From positions 744,001-808,000 of the forward strand of contig NZ_JAMBNX010000001.1 in the NCBI RefSeq assembly GCF_023715325.1: a stretch of 64,000 nt of DNA. Reading direction: 5' to 3'. The notes beneath the pieces were generated by a model. It searched no databases and was not told the origin of the DNA. It saw nothing but the letters and a program-made list of their open reading frames with translations. This DNA is from Agromyces mediolanus. GTDB lineage: Bacteria > Actinomycetota > Actinomycetes > Actinomycetales > Microbacteriaceae. Shown here one piece after another: positions 1 to 8,354 of the stretch. A program made the translations under genes and the position numbers. Each line of letters starts with the position of its first letter. The stretch's first letter is position 1.

Positions 1-2
1 CC

Positions 3-248
3 GGGCTCGCCGGTCGAGTGCGGCACGCCCGTCTGCTGCATGACGGCTCGTGGCTCCGGCGGAGCGTCACCGACCCGGGCCAGGAGGCGCTGCTGACGCA
101 GCCGGCCGGGCAGGCGGACGGCACGCTGACGCTCACGTTGCCGGTACGCCGCCCCGAGATCGCCGTGCCGGTGATCGAGCTCGTGCTCGACGACGGCGGT
201 GATGGCGGCAATGCCGGGGAGCGTCCCCCGAACGCGGGCTTTGCGTGA
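3..248 (+). CDS. C-terminal fragment of a glycoside hydrolase, probably alpha-L-fucosidase
   Basis: The frame is open at the left edge, so only the last 81 residues are visible. The piece has the beta-sandwich tail style seen at the C-terminus of GH29 fucosidases: a LLHDGS strand followed by RRPEIAVPVIELVLDD. The neighbouring importer, a complete GH29 gene and the fucose pathway support that reading. The catalytic domain lies outside the window, so another sugar hydrolase is possible. The stop codon directly precedes a perfect inverted repeat. Confidence 0.5.
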   Translation, partial: GLAGRVRHARLLHDGSWLRRSVTDPGQEALLTQPAGQADGTLTLTLPVRRPEIAVPVIELVLDDGGDGGNAGERPPNAGFA

Positions 249-249
249 G

Positions 250-283
250 GCATCCGATGTTTGCGCATTCAAACATCGGATGA
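250..283. promoter_or_regulatory. Paired operator-like sites of the fucose regulon
   Basis: Bases 251-263 (CATCCGATGTTTG) and 270-282 (CAAACATCGGATG) form a perfect 13-bp inverted repeat with a 6-bp spacer. Each arm contains one copy of an 11-bp pseudopalindrome close to ACATCGGATGT (250-260 and 273-283), with centres 23 bp apart. The same word sits in the divergent promoter at 8316-8326. The likely ligand is the FadR-type regulator encoded at 5905-6579. The repeat could also act as a terminator for the upstream fucosidase gene. Confidence 0.6.
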
Positions 284-357
284 AAGTTGGCAAATCGCTG
301 ATTCCAGTGACATGATTGCACTCGCACCACCGGAGTTCTCGGACTTCGCCCGAGCAA

Positions 358-368
358 ACACCGGATGA
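358..368. promoter_or_regulatory. Third operator-like half of the importer control region
   Basis: ACACCGGATGA, within CAAACACCGGATG (355-367), matches the ACATCGGATGT word at 9 of 11 positions. It lies 32 bp before the start codon of the binding-protein gene and 85 bp from the preceding site. Binding here would block transcription or elongation into the importer operon. The assignment rests only on similarity to the other sites. Confidence 0.4.
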
Positions 369-399
369 ATAACGTCCATTGCCTAGGAGGCGACATTCA

Positions 400-1650
400 A
401 TGAAGAAGATCCACGTCGGCGCGGTCGCGGCCGCCGCCGCCGCGGCCCTCGTCATGACGGGCTGCAGCACCGGCGGGGGCGACGCGTCGTCCGACACCGT
501 CGTCATCGACATGTGGGCCGGCAGCCAGTCCGACACGGACGCGCTGAACGCCCAGCTCGAGATCGCGCGCAAGCAGAACCCCGACCTCAAGATCGAACTG
601 CGCACCGCGCCGTGGGGCGACTTCTTCACGAAGCTCACCACGAACATGGCTTCGGGCAACATGGCCTGCGTCACCGGAATGAACTCGGGCATGCTCTCGA
701 GCTACACCGACGGCTTCCTCGAGCTGAGCGACGCCGACCTCAAGACCGCCGGAATCGACCTCGCCGACTTCTCGGCCGGCGCCGACGAGATCCTGAGCAA
801 CAAGGGCACCATGTACGGCGTCCCCTTCGACATCGCCACGATGCTCGTCTACTACAACGCCGACCTCCTCGACGCGGCCGGCGTCGCGCACCCCGAGGCC
901 GGCTGGACCTTCGACGATTTCGAGGCCACCGCCAAGGCGGCCACGAAGGACGGCAAGTACGGCTTCGCCGTCGGCATGGGCGACTTCCAGTGGCAAGCGC
1001 TGCCGATCGCGAAGGCGGGCCAGCAGCCCGTCGAGCAGGACGGCACCCTCGCCCTCACCGACCCGGCCTTCGTCGACGCGGCGAGCTGGTACTCGGGCCT
1101 CGTCACCGAGGAGAAGGTCGCGGCGCCCGTCGCGAGCGCTTCCGACACCGGATGGGGCGAGAACCAGTACACCGGCCAGAACGCCGCGATGGCGGTCGAC
1201 GGCACCTGGAACGCGGTCAGCTACCTGAACAACGACGCCGGCTTCACCGCGGGCATGACGACGCTCCCGAGCGGTGAGAACGGTTCGCTCGGCCTCATCC
1301 TCGGCTCGGGCTTCGGCATCGCGAAGAGCTGCAAGAACCCGGACGCCGCGCTCAAGGTGCTCGGCTCCATGCTGAGCCCCGAGGCGCAGGACTACATCGC
1401 CTCCTCCGGCCGCAGCTACCCGGCGCGCACCGCCTCGCAGCCGCTCTACTTCGAGTCGATCGACGAGCAGTTCCGCCCGCAGGTCGAGGAGGTCTTCACC
1501 AAGGCCTTCGAAGAGGTCCAGGGCCAGTACGTCAGCGACAACTGGTCGAAGGTCGGCACCTACATCCAGCCGCAGCTCGTGAGCGTCTACAACGGTCAGG
1601 AGAGCATGGAGAACGTGCTCGAGAGCGCGCAGCAGCAGTTCGGCAAGTAA
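400..1650 (+). CDS. Sugar ABC transporter substrate-binding lipoprotein
   Basis: This 416-residue protein is an extracellular sugar-binding component of a CUT1-type importer. It has a short signal peptide ending in a lipobox (LVMTGCS), so the mature protein is lipid-anchored at Cys. The rest has the family-1 solute-binding layout, with SBP motifs such as [13 protein letters not shown] and a C-terminal helix bundle. The ATG at 400 is preceded by AGGAGG (385-390); an upstream in-frame TTG would place charged residues before the signal peptide. Two permeases follow; no ATPase is encoded, so a shared MsmK/MalK-type ATPase must serve it. Fucosides or fucosylated oligosaccharides are the inferred substrate. 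Confidence 0.88.
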   Translation: MKKIHVGAVAAAAAAALVMTGCSTGGGDASSDTVVIDMWAGSQSDTDALNAQLEIARKQNPDLKIELRTAPWGDFFTKLTTNMASGNMACVTGMNSGMLSSYTDGFLELSDADLKTAGIDLADFSAGADEILSNKGTMYGVPFDIATMLVYYNADLLDAAGVAHPEAGWTFDDFEATAKAATKDGKYGFAVGMGDFQWQALPIAKAGQQPVEQDGTLALTDPAFVDAASWYSGLVTEEKVAAPVASASDTGWGENQYTGQNAAMAVDGTWNAVSYLNNDAGFTAGMTTLPSGENGSLGLILGSGFGIAKSCKNPDAALKVLGSMLSPEAQDYIASSGRSYPARTASQPLYFESIDEQFRPQVEEVFTKAFEEVQGQYVSDNWSKVGTYIQPQLVSVYNGQESMENVLESAQQQFGK

Positions 1651-1666
1651 CAGGAACCCCCACGAG

Positions 1667-2578
1667 ATGTCGACCACCACGTACACGCCTCGCAGGGGGA
1701 CGCTCGCCAGGACCGAGTCCCGTCAGGCGCTGGGCTTCGTCAGCCCGGCCCTGGCGGGCCTCGCCCTGTTCACGATCGTCCCCGTCGTCCTGTCCATCGT
1801 CATGGGCTTCTTCAACTGGCCCACCTTCGGTGACAAGGAGTTCGTGGGGTTCGACAACTACGTGCGGCTGTTCACGCAGAGCCCCGACTTCTGGCCGGCG
1901 CTGCGCAACACCTTCGTGTTCGCGCTGCTCTACGTGCCGATCAGCGTCATCCTCTCGCTCCTCCTGGCGCTCTCGCTGAGCTCCCGCATCCGGGGGCGCG
2001 GCGCGCTGCGCGTACTGTTCTTCATCCCCGTCGTGACGCCCATGGTCGCGAACGTGCTCGTCTGGAAGATGCTGCTGCAGCCGCAGGGCCTCTTCAACGG
2101 CCTCGCGCAGAGCTGGTTCGGGGTGCAGCTGCCGAACTTCCTCGCCGACCCGCAGTGGGCCATGATCATGGTTGTCGTGATGAGCGTCTGGCAGGGCCTC
2201 GGCTACAACATGCTGATCTTCTCGGCGGCGCTCGAGCAGCTGCCCGAGTCGGTCGTCGAGGCGGCGCGAATCGACGGGGCCAAGGGCTTCCGGATGATCT
2301 GGAGCGTCATGCTGCCGATGATCTCGCCGTCGATCTTCTTCGCGAGCATCATGACGATGATCACCTCGCTGCAGGTCTTCGCCCAGCCGCAGCTGCTCAC
2401 CGGCGGCGGGCCCGGCAACGCGACGCAGCCCCTCGTGCAGTTCATCTACAACCAGGGCTTCAAGTTCCAGGAGCTCGGCCTCGCCGCGGCGGCCGCGTGG
2501 ATCCTCTTCGCCATCATCATCATCCTGACCGCGCTGCAGTTCCGCGCGCAGAAGAAGTGGGTGCACTATGAGCACTGA
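1667..2578 (+). CDS. Sugar ABC transporter permease, MalF type
   Basis: The 303-residue membrane protein has six hydrophobic segments. The EAA loop (EAARIDGAKGFRMIWSVMLP, about residues 205-224) contacts the ATPase. It starts 16 nt after the binding-protein stop and its end overlaps the next permease by 11 bp, which indicates translational coupling. It forms the channel of the importer with the MalG-type partner. Confidence 0.92.
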   Translation: MSTTTYTPRRGTLARTESRQALGFVSPALAGLALFTIVPVVLSIVMGFFNWPTFGDKEFVGFDNYVRLFTQSPDFWPALRNTFVFALLYVPISVILSLLLALSLSSRIRGRGALRVLFFIPVVTPMVANVLVWKMLLQPQGLFNGLAQSWFGVQLPNFLADPQWAMIMVVVMSVWQGLGYNMLIFSAALEQLPESVVEAARIDGAKGFRMIWSVMLPMISPSIFFASIMTMITSLQVFAQPQLLTGGGPGNATQPLVQFIYNQGFKFQELGLAAAAAWILFAIIIILTALQFRAQKKWVHYEH

Positions 2579-3497
2579 GCTGATCTCCCCGGTGACGGCG
2601 ATGGCCGACGCCGAGCACGACGCCGCACCGGTCGAGCAGTCCGAGCGTCGTGGGCGCGCCCCGCTCACGACCGGCGGGCGCATCCGCCTCGTCTTCGCCC
2701 ACCTCGGCGTCTACCTCGCGGCGCTCGTCTTCGTCTCACCGCTCGTCTACGCCTTCTTCTCGGCGCTGAAGCCCAACTCGGAGATGTTCGCCATGCCGCC
2801 GACGCTCGTCGGCTCCGAGTTGCGCTGGTCGAACTTCGCCGACGTGTTCGCGTACGGTCCGTTCCTCACCTACATCGGGAACTCCTTCTTCGTCGCGGTC
2901 TCGGGCACGCTCGTCGTGCTCGCCGTGTCGACGATGGCGGGCTACGCCTTCGGGCGGCTGCGCTGGAAGGGGCGGGACCTCGTCTTCGTGCTCTTCCTCG
3001 GCACCCTGATGGTGCCCCAGGAAGTGCTCGTCATCCCGATGTTCCAGGTCATGCAGTGGCTCGGCTGGGTCGACAGTTACCCCGCGCTGATCTTCCCGTT
3101 CGCGTTCACCGCGTTCGGCACCTTCCTCATGCGGCAGTTCTTCCGCGGCATCCCCTTCGAACTCGAAGAGGCGGCCCGGGTCGACGGCGCGGGCCCCATC
3201 CGCTCGTTCCTGCAGATCATCCTGCCGCTCGCGAAGTCCGCGGTCGCCGTGCTCGCGGTCTTCACCTTCCTCTCCTTCTGGAACAGCTATCTGTGGCCGC
3301 TCATCGTCACGGTCGACTACGCCTCGCACGGCACGCTGCCGATCGGTCTGGCCTCGTTCTCGGGGCTGCAGGGCACCCGCTGGGACCTGCAGATGGCGGC
3401 CGCGATCATCTCGATGGTGCCGACGACTGTGCTCGTCATCGCCCTTCAGAAGCACCTGGTCAAGGGCATCGCGATGGCGGGGCTCGGCGGCCGCTGA
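2568..3497 (+). CDS. Sugar ABC transporter permease, MalG type
   Basis: This 309-residue protein has a hydrophilic N-terminal extension of about 40 residues, then six transmembrane segments. Its EAA loop reads EEAARVDGAGPIRSFLQIIL (about residues 202-221), followed by an LPL. The ATG lies inside the end of the preceding permease gene. It is the second half of the importer channel. Confidence 0.92.
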   Translation: MSTELISPVTAMADAEHDAAPVEQSERRGRAPLTTGGRIRLVFAHLGVYLAALVFVSPLVYAFFSALKPNSEMFAMPPTLVGSELRWSNFADVFAYGPFLTYIGNSFFVAVSGTLVVLAVSTMAGYAFGRLRWKGRDLVFVLFLGTLMVPQEVLVIPMFQVMQWLGWVDSYPALIFPFAFTAFGTFLMRQFFRGIPFELEEAARVDGAGPIRSFLQIILPLAKSAVAVLAVFTFLSFWNSYLWPLIVTVDYASHGTLPIGLASFSGLQGTRWDLQMAAAIISMVPTTVLVIALQKHLVKGIAMAGLGGR

Positions 3498-3567
3498 GCC
3501 GCCGGCCCGGCCACCGACCTCCGCGACGAGTCCGCCGACCGACCCTCAGACGCAGACGGGACACCCC

Positions 3568-4539
3568 ATGCCTCGCACTCCGCTCGCCGCCGGCATCGAT
3601 TTCGGTGGCACCAAGATCTCCGCGGTCGTCACCGACGAGGACGGCCGTCGGCTCGCCTTCGATCACGTGCCGGCGCCCGCCGCGGCGGGCGGACCGGCGA
3701 TGGCGGATGCTGCGGCCGCCCTCGTGCGTCGGCTCGAAGCCGAGGCGGGCGTCGCCGTCGGCCTCGCCGGGGTCGGCGCCGCGGGCGTCATCGATCAGCG
3801 CACCGGGACCGTCGTCGCCGCCTCCGCGACATTCGCGGACTGGGCGGGATTCCCGCTCGGGGCCGCGCTCGCGGATCGCCTCGGCGTGCCGGTCGCCGTG
3901 GACAACGACGTCAACGCCTTCCTCGTGGGCGAGCTCCGCTGGGGCGCCGCCCGCGGTGAGGCCGACGTGCTCGGCATCATGCTCGGCACCGGCGTCGGTG
4001 GGGCGATCGCCCTCGACGGGCGCCTGTTCGCCGGCCATCGCGGCGCCGCCGGTGAGATCGGGCACACCCCGGGCTACGGCGAGCTCGTCTGCACCTGCGG
4101 CCGGGTGGGCCACCTGGAGACGCTTGCCTCCGGTCGCTCGATCGAGGCGCGCTACGCGGAGCGCACCGGGGCGGCCGCGCCGAGCGTGCGCGGCGGCGAG
4201 ATCGCCGAGCGGGCCCGCGCGGGCGAGGAGGATGCGCTCGCCGTCTTCGACGCCGCCGGACGTGCGGTCGGCCTCGCCTCCTCCTCCGCCGCCAGCATGT
4301 TCGACCTCTCCGTCGTGGTCGTCGGCGGCGGCGTGCGCGCCGCCTGGGACCTGCTCGAGCCCGCCATCCGCGCCGGGATCGACGGCAATCCGCCCGTCTC
4401 CGGGTTCCCGCTCGAGGTTCGTCCGGCGGAGCTCGGCGCGGACGGCGTCGTGCTCGGCGCCGCCGCCCTCGCCTACTCCGACGCGCCGCAGACGATGCCC
4501 GCCGAGGCATCCGCCCCGACCGCCCTCGTCACCCACTGA
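3568..4539 (+). CDS. ROK-family sugar kinase
   Basis: The 323-residue protein has the ROK N-terminal phosphate-binding motif (GIDFGGTK) and the DNDVN sugar-binding segment, and the GTGVGG loop. The GEIGH zinc/sugar motif is at about residue 161. The zinc box reads CTCGRVGHLE, where the usual third Cys of CxCGxxGC is His. It is probably a cytoplasmic glucose, GlcNAc or fructose-type kinase, acting on a sugar released by the fucosidases. The fucose pathway encoded downstream needs no kinase. It lies 70 nt after the importer and 11 nt before the fucosidase gene. Confidence 0.85.
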   Translation: MPRTPLAAGIDFGGTKISAVVTDEDGRRLAFDHVPAPAAAGGPAMADAAAALVRRLEAEAGVAVGLAGVGAAGVIDQRTGTVVAASATFADWAGFPLGAALADRLGVPVAVDNDVNAFLVGELRWGAARGEADVLGIMLGTGVGGAIALDGRLFAGHRGAAGEIGHTPGYGELVCTCGRVGHLETLASGRSIEARYAERTGAAAPSVRGGEIAERARAGEEDALAVFDAAGRAVGLASSSAASMFDLSVVVVGGGVRAAWDLLEPAIRAGIDGNPPVSGFPLEVRPAELGADGVVLGAAALAYSDAPQTMPAEASAPTALVTH

Positions 4540-4550
4540 GAGGACCGACC

Positions 4551-5903
4551 ATGCTGAACTTCGAGACCCGCACCGGCCCCGACTTCGGGGCTCTCGCGCC
4601 CACGTACCCCGCGAACGCGGTGCCCGAGTGGTACCGCGACGCCAAGCTCGGCTTCTTCGTGCACTGGGGCCTCTACTCCGTGCCTGCCTGGGGCACGGCT
4701 CACGGGCCGGGCGGTGTGCCCACCGAGGACGCCTACGCGCACCACCAGTACGCCGAGTGGTACGGCAACACCGTGCGCATCGCAGGCAGCCCCACGTGGA
4801 AGCGCCACCAGGACGTGTACGGCACCGGCACGAGCTACGAGGACCTCGCCGATCTCTGGGACGCGAGCGCCTTCGACCCGACCGCCTTCGTCGGCTCCCT
4901 CGTCGACGCCGGCGCCCGCTACGTCGTGCCGACGACGAAGCACCACGAGGGCTTCTGTCTCTGGGACACCGCGACGACGCCGTTCAACGCTGCCCGCCGC
5001 GGACCGAAGCGCGACCTCATCGCGGAGTTCCACGACGCCACACGCGCCGCCGGCGCCCGCTTCGGCGTGTACTTCTCGGGCGCGCTCGACTGGCACGTGA
5101 GCGACTTCCCGCCGATCGAGTCGGACACCGACCTGTTCCGGTTCCGTCGCAACGACGAGCGCTTCGCACGCTACGCGGCCGCTCAGCTCGAGGAGCTCGT
5201 CGAGCGCTTCGGCCCCGATGTGCTCTGGAACGACATCGAGTGGCCCGACGGTGGCAAGGGCCGCGAGGAGTACGGCGTCGCCGCGCTGCTCGAACGCTAC
5301 TTCGCCCGGGTGCCCGACGGCGTCGTGAACGACCGCTGGGGCGTGCCGTACCACGGCTTCCTCACCCGCGAGTACACGCATGTCGAGGACGCCCTCCCGA
5401 CGCCGTGGGAGTCCACCCGGGGGCTCGGTTTCTCCTTCGGCTACAACCAGGCCGAGGGCCCCGAGCACTCGCTCGCGGGCGAAGCGCTCGTGCGGCTCCT
5501 CGTCGACGTCGTCGCGAAGAATGGAAACCTGCTGATCAACGTCGGCCCGCGTGCCGACGGCTCCATCCCCGAGCTGCAGGCCGCGGCGATGGCCGAGATG
5601 GGGGCGTGGCTCCGCCGGAACGGTGAGGGCGTCTACGGCACGCGCCCGTGGCTGCGCGCGGCCTCCGAGCACGGGGTGCCGCTGCGCTTCACGAGCGGTA
5701 CGGGCGGCGCCTTCGTGCACGCGCTCGATCCGGCAGCCGGCGAGTTCGCTCTGCCGACCGAGCTCGAGGGCGCGGCGGCCTCGGCGCACTGGCTGGGCGA
5801 CGGCGGCGCCGTCGAGCGCGCCGTGCGCGAGGGGCGCACCTGGGTCGCGGTGCCCGAGGCACTGCGCGCTGCGCCGATCGCGGTGCTCGCGGTGCCGGCC
5901 TGA
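4551..5903 (+). CDS. GH29 alpha-L-fucosidase
   Basis: This enzyme hydrolyses terminal alpha-L-fucose from glycans. It has 450 residues and the GH29 signatures KLGFFVHWGLYSVPAW near the N-terminus, the TTKHHEGFCLWD loop, and VLWNDIEWP, in which the Asp is the expected nucleophile. A short C-terminal beta domain follows. No signal peptide is visible, so it is probably intracellular and acts on imported oligosaccharides. An RBS (GAGAGGA) precedes the ATG. It ends one base from the convergent regulator gene. Confidence 0.93.
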   Translation: MLNFETRTGPDFGALAPTYPANAVPEWYRDAKLGFFVHWGLYSVPAWGTAHGPGGVPTEDAYAHHQYAEWYGNTVRIAGSPTWKRHQDVYGTGTSYEDLADLWDASAFDPTAFVGSLVDAGARYVVPTTKHHEGFCLWDTATTPFNAARRGPKRDLIAEFHDATRAAGARFGVYFSGALDWHVSDFPPIESDTDLFRFRRNDERFARYAAAQLEELVERFGPDVLWNDIEWPDGGKGREEYGVAALLERYFARVPDGVVNDRWGVPYHGFLTREYTHVEDALPTPWESTRGLGFSFGYNQAEGPEHSLAGEALVRLLVDVVAKNGNLLINVGPRADGSIPELQAAAMAEMGAWLRRNGEGVYGTRPWLRAASEHGVPLRFTSGTGGAFVHALDPAAGEFALPTELEGAAASAHWLGDGGAVERAVREGRTWVAVPEALRAAPIAVLAVPA

Positions 5904-5904
5904 G

Positions 5905-6579
5905 TCAGAGCGCCGCGGAGCGCAGCCACTGCTCGACGCCGGAGACGTGCACCGTCGTCAGCGCCTGGGCGAGCTCCGCGTCGCCGGCCTCGATCGCCTC
6001 GAGGATCGCGTGATGCTCGTGCAGGGTGCGGTCGACCGCGTTCTCCTGCGTGATGCCGCGCCAGATCCGCGCGCGGATGGTGTGACTCGAGAGCGAGTCG
6101 ATGAGGCTCGCGAGATAGCCGTTGCCGCCCGCCTGCGCGATGCCGGAATGGAAGTGGAGATCGTGCTCGACGAGCTGCTCGACATTCGCCTGCCGGTCCA
6201 CCGCGTCGACCGCCTCGCGCAGCAACTGGATGGCGTCGGCGTCGGCATTCCGGGCGGCGAGCGCCGAGGCGGCGGGCTCGAGGATGCGGCGGACCGCGAG
6301 GATCTCGAGCACCGACTGGTCGTCGTGCAGATCGACGACGAAGGACATCGCCTCGAGGAGCAGCGAGGGCTCGAGGCTCGTGACGTAGGTGCCGTCGCCG
6401 CGCCGCACGTCGAGCACCCGGATGACCTCGAGCGCCTTCACGGCCTCGCGCAGGGAAGAGCGGGACAGGCCGAGTTGTTCGCTGAGCTCCTTCTCGGGCG
6501 GGAGGCGGTCACCGGGGGCCAGTTGGCCCCCGGTGATCATCTCCTTGATACGGAGGATCGCTTCATCGGTGACGGCCAT
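5905..6579 (-). CDS. GntR-family (FadR-type) regulator of the fucose genes
   Basis: The 224-residue protein has an N-terminal winged helix (LPPEKELSEQLGLSRSSLREAVKALE, shown here by its LPPEKELSEQ and SRSSLREA parts) and an all-helical FCD ligand-binding domain with metal-binding His residues. It is the last gene of the leftward FAH-SDR-regulator operon, 9 bp after the SDR stop. It is therefore the natural candidate to bind the ACATCGGATGT sites at 250-283, 358-368 and 8316-8326, with a fucose-pathway acid as effector. That link is inferred. Confidence 0.88.
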   Translation of the reverse strand: MAVTDEAILRIKEMITGGQLAPGDRLPPEKELSEQLGLSRSSLREAVKALEVIRVLDVRRGDGTYVTSLEPSLLLEAMSFVVDLHDDQSVLEILAVRRILEPAASALAARNADADAIQLLREAVDAVDRQANVEQLVEHDLHFHSGIAQAGGNGYLASLIDSLSSHTIRARIWRGITQENAVDRTLHEHHAILEAIEAGDAELAQALTTVHVSGVEQWLRSAAL

Positions 6580-6588
6580 GGGGCGATG

Positions 6589-7371
6589 TTAGCGTGCGCC
6601 GGCGGGTCGGAGCCGCAGGGCCTGCATGCCACCGTCGACGGCGAGCGAGACGCCCGTCGTGGAGCCGGCACGCGGGCTCAGCAGGTATGCCACCGCGTCG
6701 GCGACCTCGGCCGCGGAGACGAGGCGTCCGTGCGGTTGCCGGGCCTCGAGCGCAGCGCGCTCGGCGGCGGGGTCGTCGGCCGAGTCGAGCAGGCGCCCGA
6801 CCCACGGGGTGTCGGCGGTGCCCGGGTTCACGGCGTTCACGCGGATGCCCTCACGGAGGTGATCCGCGGCCATCGCCAACGTGAGCGAGAGCACCGCGCC
6901 CTTGCTCGCGCTGTACAGGGCACGCTGCGGGAGCCCGGCGGTCGCGGCGATCGACGAGGTGTTCACGATCGCCGCGGCGGGCGAGCGGCGGAGGTGCGGG
7001 AGCGCGGCACGGCTCGTGCGCGCGATGCCGACGACGTTGATGTCGAGCACCCGGTGCCACTCGGCATCCTCGTTGGCGGCCACGTCGCCCTGCGCGCCGA
7101 TGCCGGCGTTGTTCACCAGCAGGTCGAGTCGGCCGAAGTGGGCGACGACCTGCTCGACAGCCGCACGGACGCTGGCGTCGTCGGCGACGTCGACGGCGAC
7201 CGCGAGGTCGGCGTGCTCGGCCCCCTCCGGGCGGAGATCGAACACGGCGACCTTCGCGCCGTCGGCGCGCAGGCGCTCCGCGATGGCGGCGCCGATGCCG
7301 CTGGCACCTCCCGTGACGACGGCGACGAGTCCGTCGAGGGGGCCGGCCGATGAGTGGGGTGCGGGGTTCAT
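6589..7371 (-). CDS. SDR dehydrogenase, probable 2-keto-3-deoxy-L-fuconate dehydrogenase
   Basis: This 260-residue classical short-chain dehydrogenase has the nucleotide motif TGGASGIG, NNAG, the catalytic Ser in NTSSIAA and YSASK (Tyr and Lys). In the non-phosphorylative fucose pathway an SDR oxidises C4 of 2-keto-3-deoxy-L-fuconate, and its pairing with an FAH-type hydrolase fits that step. The start at 7371 overlaps the stop of the upstream hydrolase gene in an ATGA arrangement, so the longer open frame upstream is not used. The role comes from context. Confidence 0.85.
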   Translation of the reverse strand: MNPAPHSSAGPLDGLVAVVTGGASGIGAAIAERLRADGAKVAVFDLRPEGAEHADLAVAVDVADDASVRAAVEQVVAHFGRLDLLVNNAGIGAQGDVAANEDAEWHRVLDINVVGIARTSRAALPHLRRSPAAAIVNTSSIAATAGLPQRALYSASKGAVLSLTLAMAADHLREGIRVNAVNPGTADTPWVGRLLDSADDPAAERAALEARQPHGRLVSAAEVADAVAYLLSPRAGSTTGVSLAVDGGMQALRLRPAGAR

Positions 7372-8222
7372 CGTGCGGCCTCCACGTAGTGCTGGCGCTG
7401 ACGGCCGAGGCCGTCGATCTCGAGCTCGACGACGTCGCCCGCGCCGAGGTAGGGGAAGCGGCCGGAGAGCGCGACGCCTTCCGGGGTGCCGGTGAGGATG
7501 AGGTCGCCGGGCTCGAGCACGAGGAACTGGCTGAGCTCGTGCACGATCCGGTCGATGCCGAAGATGAGGTCGGCGGTGCGGGAGTCCTGTCGCGGCCCGC
7601 CGTTCACCCAGCTGCGCAGCCGCACATCGTCGGCGTCGACCTCGTCGCCGGTCACGAGCCACGGTCCTGTCGGGCAGAAGCCCGGGCCGCTCTTGCCCTT
7701 CGACCACTGGCCGCCGGAGACGGCGAGCTGCCAGTCGCGCTCGGAGAGGTCGTTCGCGAGCACGAAGCCGGCGATGTGCGCCCGCGCGTCCGCGGGGGAG
7801 TCGAGGTACGAGGTGCGCTGCCCGATCACGATGCCGAGCTCGACCTCCCAGTCGGTCTTCGTGCTGCCGCGGGGGATCTCCACCTCGTCGTCGGGGCCGA
7901 CGACCGTGTTCGGCGCTTTCATGAAGAGCACGAGGTGCTCGGGCGGCAGCGAGCCGGACTCGGCTGCGTGCGCCGCGTAGTTCATGCCGACGCAGTAGAC
8001 GGCGGACGGCCGCGCGATCGGCGCGCCGATGCGGAGTCCCGCGGCGCCGTCGAGCTCGGGGAGCTCGCCCGAGGCCACGGCCGCCCGCGCGCGCGCCACA
8101 CCGTCCGCGGCGAGGAAGGCCCCGTCGAGCTCGGCGGTCAGCGGCCGCAGGTCGAGGTGGCGCTCCCCGTCGACCACGACGGGGATCTCGGCTCCGGGGG
8201 CTCCGAGGCGGGCGAATCTCAT
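7368..8222 (-). CDS. FAH-family hydrolase, probable 2,4-diketo-3-deoxy-L-fuconate hydrolase
   Basis: The 284-residue protein has a small N-terminal domain and the FAH catalytic core: GMNYAAHAAESG, KAPNTVVGP, and metal-binding acidic residues in DWEVELGIVIG. The family cleaves C-C bonds of diketo acids with Mg or Ca. In this cluster the expected products are pyruvate and L-lactate. It is the first gene of the leftward operon, and its promoter region is shared with the divergent fuconate dehydratase gene. Confidence 0.85.
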   Translation of the reverse strand: MRFARLGAPGAEIPVVVDGERHLDLRPLTAELDGAFLAADGVARARAAVASGELPELDGAAGLRIGAPIARPSAVYCVGMNYAAHAAESGSLPPEHLVLFMKAPNTVVGPDDEVEIPRGSTKTDWEVELGIVIGQRTSYLDSPADARAHIAGFVLANDLSERDWQLAVSGGQWSKGKSGPGFCPTGPWLVTGDEVDADDVRLRSWVNGGPRQDSRTADLIFGIDRIVHELSQFLVLEPGDLILTGTPEGVALSGRFPYLGAGDVVELEIDGLGRQRQHYVEAAR

Positions 8223-8303
8223 CGGGTTCCTTTCGGCGGAAGGTCAGCTCTCTCGCCCGCAAGAATTGGGGCGATTCCGGCATTCTCGCACATTTCACTC
8301 CGC

Positions 8304-8333
8304 TTGACGCGCTAAACATCGGATGTCTATGCT
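8304..8333 (+). promoter_or_regulatory. Promoter of the fuconate dehydratase operon with an embedded operator
   Basis: TTGACG (8304-8309) and TATGCT (8328-8333) are separated by 18 bp. The pseudopalindrome ACATCGGATGT (8316-8326) fills the spacer, so a bound repressor would exclude RNA polymerase. The site lies in the 132-bp divergent region and can also affect the leftward operon. Confidence 0.65.
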
Positions 8334-8354
8334 CAGATCGCCAGAAAGGACGCC

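Noticed and set aside
397-1686. 429-residue antisense frame over the sugar-binding-protein gene
   Set aside because: It is a shadow of the lipoprotein gene caused by GC-rich third positions; composition is Arg/Val/Glu-rich with no domain. The same holds for other long antisense frames such as 1532-2683, 4473-5789 and 16131-17882.
3056-5626. 856-residue plus-strand frame
   Set aside because: It runs across the permease, ROK and fucosidase genes in another frame and is Arg/Pro/Ser-rich noise.
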